A DNA stretch of 64,000 bases from Archangium sp. (GTDB lineage: Bacteria; Myxococcota; Myxococcia; Myxococcales; Myxococcaceae). The stretch covers positions 248,001 to 312,000 of the forward strand of contig JAUXRX010000007.1 in the NCBI GenBank assembly GCA_030681645.1, in the 5' to 3' direction. Below the pieces are notes generated by a model. It did not search any database and had not been told where the DNA came from. It saw only the letters and a program-made list of their open reading frames with translations. Position numbers and translations under genes: made by a program. Positions 56,001-63,875 of the stretch are shown here, piece after piece; position 1 is the first letter of the stretch; each line of letters opens with the position of its first letter.

Positions 56001-56064
56001 CGCCGCGGATCTGGTGATCAACGAGCCCCAGGTCGTGGTCCACTTCAACATCGGTGTCTTCTAG
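53041..56064 (+). CDS. tamA: TamA/BamA-family outer-membrane barrel with about seven POTRA-like domains
   Basis: This is a 1007-residue Omp85 protein: signal peptide (GVTGLLLVALLTQAPA), then POTRA-like units starting near residues 22, 97, 178, 255, 330, 448 and 525 (for example VRAVSFSGEPGLPL and YDLVFSGNRLVSDSSL), and a 16-strand-type barrel from about 610 with the conserved loop-6 motif FLGGATSVRGF. A pair of Cys (DCQRLAAKDGC) lies in an insert after that motif. TamA has three POTRAs and BamA five, so this is enlarged. The ATG at 53041 overlaps the tamB stop, so a TamAB unit is likely. The symbol is by context. Confidence 0.86.
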   Translation: MGVTGLLLVALLTQAPAAEAPTIVGVEVRLPAGADRKLLERVPQLVTVRKGQALSRRAVERSIESLFATDKFADIEVQGRDVEGGVELIFILVPRQNIGAVFVEGTHELTRDEVLGATGLEVGSEYWPERIEHTAENVRALYQRRGFRAAVVRTEATMVEGAVSIGFVVKEGEPSLVRAVSFSGEPGLPLRTLLEKVGLRPGELLDLVRLETGLEAVRALYRRERYFRARVDLPEVGDDGRVVVPVVSGPRYDLVFSGNRLVSDSSLQVLLGYDGEETLDLALGERLALRLARFYRFRGYHDVKVTPSEVLKPRTTHAALGFAIEEGEPLRVVDIDFAGAAIVPADDLRSVLRRVMETSGPATPFEVHSTGDPTDTEGRTSPAFADVLPQPRMDTVFDEETWGEAAKAMMALYRERGHLKASVAFDGLEVRGRVGRARFVIHEGPQAHFRVVQAVGLPPGFTSEVLGTVRLGAPFSPGELQRLEQTVSRELGRNGYLFSGVSASYTLDETGQLADALITVVSGPQVKVRAVLPVGQVRTVEEIITLQATMKEGQPLDSESLFSTQANLSNLGIFRNVQVEMLSPDRPEALKTVLLRVRERPLFSGEFFFGYFFADGFRGGVEGSVNNIGGRGITLSGRAQGNLFFTSYPALRGEVDLSGLALYQQMGGRVNISVDARSVLPAHLGLRLDLIGERVFRRQFRFSRFAAVPTLDWSTTFRFPGLDWMRPKISLALQYEIEWSFVERVGSALTSVPPTSLVDQERLRFNFGEFALHGVRLNPTIDLRDSALTPTRGLLLQGSAEVTGALYAQDEEEKQVVVNFLKVSGLATGYIPLANRFVVAISARGGRIFPLATGSATPPVRRFFLGGATSVRGFNEDQLVAEDLREQYRKEVGDCQRLAAKDGCSSAAKTILGGRQVPSQGGELFAVFKAELRLPAFSVFDLGLFFEAGNLWLTLPNKVGPFRPVVGAGVRYMTPIGALALDVGVNLAADLVINEPQVVVHFNIGVF

Positions 56065-56076
56065 GGGGTCCTCGCG

Positions 56077-57411
56077 ATGTTCTACCGGCTGGTGCGGACG
56101 ATCGTCTCGATGGCGCTCGGGATGTTCTACCGGGTCGAGGTGATCCGTCGCGTCGACGACTTCGCCGGCCCGGTGATGTTCGTGGGCAACCACCCCAACA
56201 GCCTGATCGACCCGGCGATGGTGTTCATGCTCACCGATCGCCAGGTGACCTTCCTCGCGCGCGAGCCGCTCTTCCGGGTGCCGGTGCTGGGGTGGATCCT
56301 GCGGGGCGTGGGCGCGCTGCGCGTCTACCGCAAGCAGGATCACCCGGGCCTGATGGAGAAGAACGAAGGCACGCTGGACGCGGCGGCCGGCGCGTTGATC
56401 GCGCAGAAGGCGATCACCATCTTCCCCGAGGGAAAGTCGCATTCGGCCCCCCAGCTCTCGGACATCAAGACGGGCTGCGCGCGCATCGCGCTGAAGGCCG
56501 CGCGGGGCGGGCAGGCGCTGCGCATCATCCCCATCGGGCTCACCTACGCGCAGAAGCACCTGTTCCGCAGCAAGGTGCACGTCGAGGTGGGCGAGCCGAT
56601 CCTGGTGCAGGCGGTGGGGCCCGAGCTGGCCGGCGAGGCCGAGCAGGAATGGGTGCGCAGCCTCACCAACCGCGTGGGCGAGGCGATGCGCAACGTCACC
56701 ATCAACCTCGAGACCTGGGAAGATCTCGATCTCATTCACACCGCCGATCGCCTCTTCGCGCTGCGCAACGGCTACCGGGAAAAGGACTCCGAGCGGCTGC
56801 GGCTCTTCGCCCGGGGCGCCTCGTTCCTGCGCGCGGTCGACCCGGAGCGCTTCGACGATCTGAAGGAAGACGTGCTGTCGTTTCACTCGCGGCTCGAGGT
56901 GGTGAGCTCGAGCGCCGGCGACCTGGCGGTGAAGTTCGAGGGGCGGCAGGTGCGCACCTTCGTGCTGCGCAACCTCTCGTCGCTGCTCTTCGGCTTCCCT
57001 CTCTTCGCGCTGGGGATGGTGCTGTTCTTCCTGCCCTACTACTTCCTCAAGGGGCTCGCGCTCGCGGTGCCCGTCTCGAGAGATCGGGTGGGCACGCTCA
57101 AGTTCATCTCGGCGGTGATCATGGTGCCGCTGTGGTGGACGCTGCTCAGCGCGGCCGCCTGGTCGCTGTGGGGGATCCCGGGAATGGTGGTCTTCCTCAC
57201 CGGCACGATGCCGCTGGCGATCTTCACGCTCTATTTCCTCGAGCGCCGGCGCGCGGCCTTCAACGACGTGGTGGCGTTCTTCAAGCTGGGCAACCGCGCC
57301 GGGCTGCGCGCGCACCTGCTCACCGAGGGCGAGCGCCTGCAGGAAGAGATTCAGCGCATCGTCGAGGAGCTCAAGCCGAAGCTGGAGGCGGAGTCTCGAC
57401 AGCCGGGCTGA
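56077..57411 (+). CDS. Phosphate acyltransferase (PlsC/GPAT-like) with C-terminal membrane helices
   Basis: This 444-residue enzyme transfers acyl groups to a glycerol phosphate or similar acceptor. The active-site motif is NHPNSLIDP (His with five, not four, residues before Asp, as in the eukaryote-type GPAT/DHAPAT group), followed by FLAREPLFRVP and FPEGKSHSAP. The C-terminal part has about three to four membrane helices (near 310-385). It starts 12 nt after tamA and is probably co-transcribed. Lipid substrates are not certain. Its end overlaps the convergent MFS gene by 41 nt. Confidence 0.86.
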   Translation: MFYRLVRTIVSMALGMFYRVEVIRRVDDFAGPVMFVGNHPNSLIDPAMVFMLTDRQVTFLAREPLFRVPVLGWILRGVGALRVYRKQDHPGLMEKNEGTLDAAAGALIAQKAITIFPEGKSHSAPQLSDIKTGCARIALKAARGGQALRIIPIGLTYAQKHLFRSKVHVEVGEPILVQAVGPELAGEAEQEWVRSLTNRVGEAMRNVTINLETWEDLDLIHTADRLFALRNGYREKDSERLRLFARGASFLRAVDPERFDDLKEDVLSFHSRLEVVSSSAGDLAVKFEGRQVRTFVLRNLSSLLFGFPLFALGMVLFFLPYYFLKGLALAVPVSRDRVGTLKFISAVIMVPLWWTLLSAAAWSLWGIPGMVVFLTGTMPLAIFTLYFLERRRAAFNDVVAFFKLGNRAGLRAHLLTEGERLQEEIQRIVEELKPKLEAESRQPG

Positions 57412-58678
57412 GCCGATCGGCGGACTCGCGCCTCGAGGGAGGATCGTCGGGGAGGGTCCTCCAGCCGATGATCCAGATGAGCCCGCCCGCGGCGATGGCG
57501 ACGGGCACCATGATGAGCGCCTGCTCGAGGCTGCCGGTGGCATCGGACACCGCGCCGATCAGCGGAGGCGAGAGCACGTCACCGAAGAGGTGGATGCAGA
57601 GGATGGACAACCCGAAGGCCCGGGCCCGCAGGCCCGGCTCGACGCTGTTGACCAGCAGGGCGTTGACCGGCGAGTTGTAGGCCCAGAGGAAGAACTGGGC
57701 GAAGAGCACGCAGCCGACGATGAACGCGGGCTGGCGGACCACGAAGATCGCCAGCACGGTCAGGATCACCGCGGGGATCATCGCCACCCCGGAGATCGCC
57801 AGGTAGGGCTGGCGGGTCCTCCTGCCCAGCCGGTCTGCCAGGAAGCCACCCGCGGACGTGCCCAGCAACCCGCCCAGCACGGCCGAGGCGCCGATGGCGT
57901 AGTCGGCTTCGGACAGCGTCATGCCGCGCGATCGCGAGAGGAACTCCGCGAACCAGTCGGCGATGCCGCCCGTGGCGAAGGTCACCAGGGTGTAGCCGCC
58001 CACGGTGAAGAGGAAGACGCGGTTCTTCGCGAGGCTCCGCAGCGCCTGGGGCCACGAGATGACCTCGGCCGGCTTCTCGTCGAAGGCCCCGCGCACCGGG
58101 TCTTTCATCAGCAGGGCCAGCGCCGCCACCAGCAGGCCGGGGAGCCCCACGGCGAGGAAGGCGGTGCGCCAGCCGTAGTGTTCACCGAGCACGCCGCCCA
58201 GCGCGAAGCCGATCGCCGAGCCCACCGGGATGGCCACGTAGAAGAGGGTGAAGACGCGGTTGCGCCGCTCGGGCGGGTAGAAGTCGGCGAGCACGGACGG
58301 CGCCAGGGTGGCGTAGGCGGCCTCGCCGATGCCCACGGCGGCGCGGGCGAGCATGAAGGTGAAGAAGGTGTCGGCCAGGGCGGCGGCGGCGGTGGCCAGC
58401 GACCAGGCGGCCACGCCGAAGGCGATCAGCAGGCGCCGGTTGCCCCGCTCGGCGAGGGTGCCGAAGATCGGGCTGGCGATCATGTAGACGATGATGAACG
58501 CGGTGAGCGGGAGCGAGGTCTGGGTGTCGGTGAGGTCCAGGTCTTTCTTGAACAGGCCCTTCACCGCCGACGGCACGTAGCGATCGACGTAGTTGAGCAT
58601 GTTCATCAACGTGAGGATGAGCAGGGCAAACAGGGCCCCGGGCGCGGCGGCGCGGGGCTCAGCCGGAGCGGCCGTCAC
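57371..58678 (-). CDS. MFS transporter, Spinster-like
   Basis: This 435-residue inner-membrane protein has twelve predicted helices. It starts LILTLMNMLNYVDRYVPSAV (the Spinster-type MNYxDR motif), with the A-motif GTLAERGNRRLLIAFGVAAW and a second-half equivalent GGFLADRLGRRTRQ. The family moves sphingolipids or other amphipathic compounds; the substrate is unknown. It overlaps the Ppx/GppA gene by 4 nt at its start and converges on the acyltransferase gene. Confidence 0.88.
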   Translation of the reverse strand: MTAAPAEPRAAAPGALFALLILTLMNMLNYVDRYVPSAVKGLFKKDLDLTDTQTSLPLTAFIIVYMIASPIFGTLAERGNRRLLIAFGVAAWSLATAAAALADTFFTFMLARAAVGIGEAAYATLAPSVLADFYPPERRNRVFTLFYVAIPVGSAIGFALGGVLGEHYGWRTAFLAVGLPGLLVAALALLMKDPVRGAFDEKPAEVISWPQALRSLAKNRVFLFTVGGYTLVTFATGGIADWFAEFLSRSRGMTLSEADYAIGASAVLGGLLGTSAGGFLADRLGRRTRQPYLAISGVAMIPAVILTVLAIFVVRQPAFIVGCVLFAQFFLWAYNSPVNALLVNSVEPGLRARAFGLSILCIHLFGDVLSPPLIGAVSDATGSLEQALIMVPVAIAAGGLIWIIGWRTLPDDPPSRRESADRLSPAVETPPPASA

Positions 58679-59595
58679 TTCGCAGACCCGAACCGGTCCG
58701 CGAGCAGCCCCCAGCGCAGGCCGCGGTCACTCACGATCACCTCGGTCACCCCGAGCGAGCGCATCGCCGCGCGGAAGATGAGGCTGCCGGCGACGATCAC
58801 GTCGGCGCGCTTGGGCTGCAGCCCCGGCACCGTCTTGCGCAGCGAGGTGGGGAGCGAGGCGAGCCGCGTCAACGCCGCGTTGACCTCGTCGAGGCGCAGC
58901 ACCGCCCCGTGAATGAGGGTGGGATCGTACGGCTCGACCCGGCGGGCCACGGCGCACAGGGTGGTGACGGTGCCCGCGACGCCGACCATCTTGAAGCCGG
59001 CGGGAGGGGTGGGGATGGTCGAGAACGTCCTGGTGAGCATCGCGTCGATGCTCTCGAGCTCGGCGTGACTGGGGGGGGCGGTCTTCACGTGCCGCTCGGT
59101 GAGCCGCACCGAGCCGACGTCGAAGCTGTGCCGGAAGGTGACCTCTCCTTTGGGGCTGCCGTAGATGAACTCCGTCGAGCCGCCGCCGATGTCGAGCACC
59201 ACCAGCGGGTGTTGACCGCCGAAGTCCGAGAACGCAGACGCGAAGGAGAGCCGGGCCTCTTCAGCGCCCGAGATGATCTCGACCTCGAGGCCCGCGCGGC
59301 TCTTCGCGCCGTCGAGGAAAACCTTGCCGTTGCTCGCGTCGCGCGCGGCCGAGGTGGCCGAGGCGACGATGCCTTTGGCCCCGAGGTCACGGGCTTCCTG
59401 GGCGAAGCGCTCGAGCACCTTGAGGGTGGTCTCGATCGCGTCGGGGGCGAGCGCCTTGCTCTGGTCGACGCCCTTGCCGAGGCGGGTGATTTCCGAACGT
59501 TCCTCGACGGCGGTGAAGCGGCCGTCGGGCTGGCGCTCGGCCACGAGCAACAGCACCGAGTTGGTGCCCACGTCGATGGCTGCGTAGCGATTCAC
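58675..59595 (-). CDS. Ppx/GppA-family phosphatase
   Basis: This 306-residue enzyme belongs to the exopolyphosphatase/pppGpp phosphatase family. The ATPase fold motifs are AIDVGTNSVLLLVAE, ASATSAARDASNG, VLDIGGGSTEFIYG and GVAGTVTTLCAV. The length matches the short (single catalytic domain) group. Its stop overlaps the MFS start. It would hydrolyse polyphosphate or convert pppGpp to ppGpp; the sequence does not decide which. Confidence 0.93.
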   Translation of the reverse strand: MNRYAAIDVGTNSVLLLVAERQPDGRFTAVEERSEITRLGKGVDQSKALAPDAIETTLKVLERFAQEARDLGAKGIVASATSAARDASNGKVFLDGAKSRAGLEVEIISGAEEARLSFASAFSDFGGQHPLVVLDIGGGSTEFIYGSPKGEVTFRHSFDVGSVRLTERHVKTAPPSHAELESIDAMLTRTFSTIPTPPAGFKMVGVAGTVTTLCAVARRVEPYDPTLIHGAVLRLDEVNAALTRLASLPTSLRKTVPGLQPKRADVIVAGSLIFRAAMRSLGVTEVIVSDRGLRWGLLADRFGSAK

Positions 59596-59616
59596 GGGGG
59601 CGAGGCTAATACGCCC

Positions 59617-60789
59617 TCACGCGTTTACGAGCTTCCGGAGCGCGGCCGCGAGCGCCGGCACGTCACCCGGGCGCACGTGCCGCTGCAGCGAGATGCGCAC
59701 CAGGGTCTTTCCCGCGAAGGGGATCACCGGCACCTCGATCCTGAACTCGGTGAAGAGGCGCTCGTACAGGTCTCCCGGCGCGTTCGGGACCACGATGCTG
59801 GCCATGGCGCCGAGCAGCTCGGCGGGGCAGGGCAGGGGCTGCTCAACGGCCTGCAGCAGGGTGGCGCGGGCGGCCACCACCTCGGCGTGGTTGAGGGCCA
59901 TCAGCGCGGGAAAACCGCCGCCGGGCACGAGCGAGGCCATGAAGTCGAGCGCCGCGGGGACGCACAGGAACGCGGTCGGGTCCTGCGTGCCAACCCAGTC
60001 GAACTCGAGCTGGAAGCGGGACCGATCGGCGCGCTTCGAGTTCGCGCCGTGGCTGATCACCGTGGGGCGAATGCGGGGCTGCCAGTCACGGCGCACGTGC
60101 AGGAAGGCGACGCCCTTGGGCGCGCACACCCACTTGTGCAGGTTGCCGGTGGTGAAGCTGGCGCCGGTCGCGTCGAGCGAGAGCGGCACCTGACCCGGCG
60201 CGTGCGCGGCGTCGACGAGCACGGGCACGCCGCGGGCCTCGAGGTCCTTCACCAGGCGGTCGATGGGGAAGACGAGGGCGGTGGGGCTGGTGATCTGATC
60301 GAGCAGCACCAGCCGGGTGTGCGGGGTCACGGCCGCGAGCACGGCCCCGGCCAGCTGGTCTGCGCTGGCGACGGGGAAGGGCACGTCGGCGACCACCACC
60401 TTCGCGCCGGTTCGCTCGGCGACGTAGCGCAGGGTGTTGGTGCAGGCGTTGTAGCCGTGGTTGGTGGTGAGCAGCTCGTCGCCCGGTTGGAAGTCGAGCG
60501 AGCGCAGCACGGCGTTGACGCCGGTGGTGGCGTTGGTGACGAAGGCGAGATCGTCGCTCTTCGCGCCGAGGAAGTCAGCGAGGCGGCCGCGGGCGGCGTC
60601 GAGCAGCGGCTCGAGCTCGCGCACCATGAAGCGAACGGGTTCGGCCTCGAGCTGATCGCGCAGCTGCCGTTGCCGCTCGAGCACGGCGCGCGGGGTGGCG
60701 CCGAAGCTGCCGTGGTTCAGGAAGTGGATGGAGTCGTCGAGCTGCCACGCGTCGCGCATGAGGCGAGGAGCTGATCGCGAAACGTCCAC
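59617..60789 (-). CDS. Class V aminotransferase, isopenicillin-N-epimerase-like
   Basis: This 390-residue PLP enzyme has the group V fold: FLNHGSFGATP near the start, TNATTGVNAVLR, the PLP-ring Asp193 in VLVDAAHAPGQ and the Schiff-base Lys219 in GNLHKWVCAPKG. The HGSFGA and HKW patterns are typical of CefD-like proteins that act as epimerases, desulphurases or lyases. The start is GTG at 60789; an ATG at 60759 is possible. A Ppx/GppA gene follows after 21 nt. The substrate is unknown. Confidence 0.88.
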   Translation of the reverse strand: MDVSRSAPRLMRDAWQLDDSIHFLNHGSFGATPRAVLERQRQLRDQLEAEPVRFMVRELEPLLDAARGRLADFLGAKSDDLAFVTNATTGVNAVLRSLDFQPGDELLTTNHGYNACTNTLRYVAERTGAKVVVADVPFPVASADQLAGAVLAAVTPHTRLVLLDQITSPTALVFPIDRLVKDLEARGVPVLVDAAHAPGQVPLSLDATGASFTTGNLHKWVCAPKGVAFLHVRRDWQPRIRPTVISHGANSKRADRSRFQLEFDWVGTQDPTAFLCVPAALDFMASLVPGGGFPALMALNHAEVVAARATLLQAVEQPLPCPAELLGAMASIVVPNAPGDLYERLFTEFRIEVPVIPFAGKTLVRISLQRHVRPGDVPALAAALRKLVNA

Positions 60790-60843
60790 CGGGTCGAGGG
60801 CCTTGGAGAACGTGGTCGGCGAGGATCGACCGCGTGGTGCGCC

Positions 60844-61215
60844 TCACAACACCAGATCGAGCGCGACGTGCGTGTCGTCGAAGCCCAGCCCGCGGAAGAA
60901 CCCGAGCACGCCGTCATCAGTCCGCGAGATGCGAACGCGCAGCACCGTGCACTTCGCCAGCCGCGCGCGCCGGCTCATCTCGAGCACGAGCTGGCGGCCC
61001 ACGCCGCGATGCCGGTGGTTGGGGTCGGTCACCAGCGAGAGGATCTCCGCCTCGCCCGCGTGCAGGCGCAGCACCGCCACCCCGAGCAGCTCGTCACCTT
61101 CCTGCGCGATCAGCACCGTGCCTTCGCGCACCGTCCCGCCACACAGCGACAACAACGACTCGGCCTTCTCATTCACTGCTTCGCGCACCGAGGTGCGCTG
61201 CCCACGTCTGATCAT
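60844..61215 (-). CDS. GNAT-family N-acetyltransferase
   Basis: This 123-residue protein has the acetyl-CoA-binding motif A: ILSLVTDPNHRHRGVGRQLV (the R-x-x-G-x-G loop), then FFRGLGF near the end. The ATG at 61215 was chosen because the sequence upstream is hairpin-rich intergenic DNA with no similarity to the family. It lies 54 nt before the aminotransferase start. The substrate is unknown; small GNATs often act on antibiotics, peptides or ribosomal proteins. Confidence 0.85.
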   Translation of the reverse strand: MIRRGQRTSVREAVNEKAESLLSLCGGTVREGTVLIAQEGDELLGVAVLRLHAGEAEILSLVTDPNHRHRGVGRQLVLEMSRRARLAKCTVLRVRISRTDDGVLGFFRGLGFDDTHVALDLVL

Positions 61216-61288
61216 GACGAGGCGCTGCACTGCACGCGCACAGCCACCCCGGAGCGAAGCCGTCAGCGGCGGAGCGACCCGGCAAGCA

Positions 61289-61375
61289 CTGCGTAGCGGT
61301 CTACGCAGCTGTGACGCAACGTGTCGGTCGGCTTCGCTTGCCTCTGTCACGCAGCGGCCGATATTGGCCCGCTGC
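61289..61375. promoter_or_regulatory. Two hairpins in the divergent promoter region before the FabH-like gene
   Basis: CTGCGTAG (61289-61296) and CTACGCAG (61301-61308) form a perfect 8-bp stem with a CGGT loop. A second one pairs GCAGCGGCC (61351-61359) with GGCCCGCTGC (61366-61375), with one bulged base. Both lie in the 195-nt gap between the GNAT gene and the FabH-like gene and could control leader structure or bind a regulator. Confidence 0.4.
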
Positions 61376-61410
61376 CGTCTCCACCCCCTCTCCTGCAAGG
61401 CCGGTCACCC

Positions 61411-62481
61411 ATGGTTCAGGCGCATTCCCGCATCTACGGCTCGGGCTTCGTCACCGGCGAAGTGCTGGTGCCCAACGAGCGCTTGACGCTCATCTGCGAC
61501 ACCACCTCGGAGTGGATCAAGGAGCGCTCGGGCATCGAGCAGCGCTACTTCGTCAACGAGGGCACGGCGACCAGCGACCTCGCGGTGGGGGCCGCGAAGA
61601 AGGCGCTCGACGACGCGGGCTGGAAGGCGAGCGAGGTCGACTACATCGTGGTCGCCACCATGACGCCCGACTACTACTTCCCGGGCGTGGGCAGCCTGGT
61701 GCAGGCGAAGCTGGGCATCGGGAACATCCCCGCGCTCGACATTCGGCAGCAGTGCTCGGGCTTCATCTACGGCCTGCAGATCTGTGACGCGCTGGTGCGC
61801 GCGGGCGTGGCGAAGAAGATCCTCTTCATCGGCGCGGAGATTCACTCGGGCTTCATGCCCTGGAGCAAGCACGCCTGGGACGTGGTGATGGGCCGCTCGA
61901 CCGAGCCCGTGACCCAGCAGGAGCGCGACTGGAACTCGAAGTTCCGCCACCTCACCGTGCTCTTCGGCGACGCGGCCGGCGCGGTCTGCATCGCGCCCAC
62001 CGACAACCCCGATCGCGGCCTGCTCGGCTTCTCGCTGCACTCCGACGGCAAGGACGTCGAGAGCCTCTACGTGCCGTCAGCCGGCTTCGCCTACCGCCCG
62101 TACTTCAGCGCGGAGCACGTGGCCGAGGGCCGCTTCGTGCCGGTGATGGAAGGCCGCAACGTCTTCAAGATGGCCGTCACCAAGATGCCCGAGGTCGTGC
62201 ACGAGACGCTGGCGAAGTGCGAGCTCAAGCTCGACGACGTCAACCTGCTCATCCCCCACCAGGCGAACCTGCGCATCAGCGAGGGCGTGCAGAAGCAGCT
62301 CAAGCTGCCCGACGACCGCATGTACAACAACATCCAGCGCTACGGGAACACGACGGCCGCGACGATCCCCATCGCGTACCACGAGTGCCGCAAGAGCGGC
62401 CGCATCAAGCAGGGCGACCTGGTCGCGTTCTGCGGCCTGGGCGCCGGCTTCCACTGGGGCTCCGCGCTGATGCGCGAGTAG
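61411..62481 (+). CDS. fabH: 3-oxoacyl-ACP synthase III (FabH-like)
   Basis: FabH-type ketosynthases condense an acyl-CoA with malonyl-ACP to start fatty acids or related products. The 356-residue protein has a full triad: Cys115 in IRQQCSGFIYG, His283 in IPHQANLRIS and Asn313 in RYGNTTAAT. It is longer than classic FabH (about 317-330 residues) due to an insert at about 145-180 (SGFMPWSKHAWDVVMGRSTE). ATG at 61411 is the start with normal N-terminal similarity. It stands alone, convergent with tolB. It could be the house-keeping FabH or a specialised one for branched or secondary products. Confidence 0.85.
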   Translation: MVQAHSRIYGSGFVTGEVLVPNERLTLICDTTSEWIKERSGIEQRYFVNEGTATSDLAVGAAKKALDDAGWKASEVDYIVVATMTPDYYFPGVGSLVQAKLGIGNIPALDIRQQCSGFIYGLQICDALVRAGVAKKILFIGAEIHSGFMPWSKHAWDVVMGRSTEPVTQQERDWNSKFRHLTVLFGDAAGAVCIAPTDNPDRGLLGFSLHSDGKDVESLYVPSAGFAYRPYFSAEHVAEGRFVPVMEGRNVFKMAVTKMPEVVHETLAKCELKLDDVNLLIPHQANLRISEGVQKQLKLPDDRMYNNIQRYGNTTAATIPIAYHECRKSGRIKQGDLVAFCGLGAGFHWGSALMRE

Positions 62482-62495
62482 CACCGAGCGGAGCC

Positions 62496-62549
62496 GGTTC
62501 GGCGGAACGCCGGACCAGCCAGGACCGGAGCGAAGCGAGGACCTGGGCC
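62496..62549. terminator. Hairpins between convergent fabH and tolB
   Basis: GGTTCGGCG (62496-62504) pairs with CGCCGGACC (62508-62516), with one mismatch, around a GAA loop. A second, imperfect one follows (CCAGGACC.. to ..GGACCTGG, about 62519-62546). They are in the 88-nt gap between two convergent genes and likely end both transcripts. The core GGCG-GAA-CGCC matches the hairpin at 34656 in the reverse direction. Confidence 0.55.
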
Positions 62550-62569
62550 CAGGCGGAGCGACCAGAAAC

Positions 62570-63853
62570 TCAGTTCGCCCAGTCAGGCGTGGTGACGTCG
62601 CCCTTGTCCATCGGCAGGGCCATCTGGTTGTTCCCGTCGAAGGTCATCACGTACAGCCCTCGCCCGCCGCCGCGGGTCGAGGTGAACATGATCAGGCGGC
62701 CGTTGGGCGAGAAGACCGGTTCCTCGTTGCCCGAGGCGTCCTGCGTGAGGCGGGCGACCTTGCCGGTCTCGACGTTGACGGTGAAGAGGTCGAACGCGTT
62801 GCGCTCGTCGCGGGCGGTGAAGGCGATCAGATCGCCGCGCGGGCTCCAAGAAGGGGTGGTGTTGTAGTTGCCCTGGAAGGTGACCCGCTTCGGGCCCGAG
62901 CCGTCTGCGCCCATCGTGTAGATCTGGGGGTTGCCCGCGCGGTTCGAGACGAACGCGAGCTTCTTTCCATCGGGCGACCAGGTGGGGCTGGTGTTGAGGA
63001 AGAACTTCGTGTCGGTGATCTTCGTCAGGCCCGAGCCATCGGCGTTGGCCACGTAGATCTCGGCGTTCTCGCCTTCCGACACCGACACCGCCACCCGCTT
63101 GCCGTCGGGTGAGAAGGCCGCGCCGGTGACCATGCTGCCCCTGGCGATCAGCTGCGTGGGCTCCCCGCCCCTGGTCACGAAGAGGAACGGCTTCTTGCTG
63201 CGGTACGAGGTGAACGCGACGCCGGTGCCGGGCACCAGCACGGGCAACACGTTGACGTCGCCGTTGGTGATGCGCTGCGAGTTCTTCCCGTCCCAGTCGG
63301 AGACGTAGACGTCGCGGCCCGAGCCCGACTTGCGGGTGAAGGCCAGGCGCGTCTCGAACGGGCCGGTCTCGCGCGTGTAGTGCTTGTAGACCGCGTTCGC
63401 GAGCTTGTGCGCCAGGCGCCGCGGGTCCTTCGTGGGCACCGACTCGCTCACCTTGAGCTCTTCCCGGCCCGCCGCGACGGCGAAGAGGCGCAGGTCACCG
63501 CGCAGGGTCGCGCCATCAGACGAGAGCTGCGTCTTCACCAGCGACTCGGCGCCCACGTCGGTCCACCGGTTGAACTGAATGGTCGAGGCGGTCACGCCTT
63601 CCTTCGCGTCGGCGAGGAAGCCCTTCCGATCGAGGAGCTGGAAGAGGCCGCAGGCGGCGAAGTCGAAGCTGAGGGCGGCGTCGAACTCGGCAGCCGCGCT
63701 CTTTGCCCCGTCGTCCTGGGCCTGGGGCACCGCCACGGCCAGTGGCATGGGGCGGAAGTTCGCGCCGGAGATCTCGATGACGGGACGCTGCGCCAGGGCG
63801 AGCGAGGGGACCAACACCAGCAACGCGATGCGGGAGAGCATGCAGGACCTCAT
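62570..63853 (-). CDS. tolB: Tol-Pal system protein TolB
   Basis: TolB is the periplasmic beta-propeller of the Tol-Pal envelope system. The 427-residue product has a signal peptide (RIALLVLVPSLALAQ), an N-terminal D1 domain (about 20-160) and six-bladed propeller repeats of the type AFSPDGKRVAVSVSEGENAEIY, SPTWSPDGKKLAFVSN and PVFSPNGRLIMFTSTRGGGR, ending in TPDWAN. An ATG at 63853 or 63841 fits the signal; the first gives two extra charged residues. It lies 22 nt downstream of a TonB/TolA-like gene end. Confidence 0.95.
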   Translation of the reverse strand: MRSCMLSRIALLVLVPSLALAQRPVIEISGANFRPMPLAVAVPQAQDDGAKSAAAEFDAALSFDFAACGLFQLLDRKGFLADAKEGVTASTIQFNRWTDVGAESLVKTQLSSDGATLRGDLRLFAVAAGREELKVSESVPTKDPRRLAHKLANAVYKHYTRETGPFETRLAFTRKSGSGRDVYVSDWDGKNSQRITNGDVNVLPVLVPGTGVAFTSYRSKKPFLFVTRGGEPTQLIARGSMVTGAAFSPDGKRVAVSVSEGENAEIYVANADGSGLTKITDTKFFLNTSPTWSPDGKKLAFVSNRAGNPQIYTMGADGSGPKRVTFQGNYNTTPSWSPRGDLIAFTARDERNAFDLFTVNVETGKVARLTQDASGNEEPVFSPNGRLIMFTSTRGGGRGLYVMTFDGNNQMALPMDKGDVTTPDWAN

Positions 63854-63875
63854 AGTTCAAATCTCACGACGCGGA

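Noticed and set aside
52984-57543. 1519-codon frame on the minus strand
   Set aside because: It lies antisense to the TamA-like and acyltransferase genes, which have clear domains; the product is His/Arg/Leu-rich and featureless.
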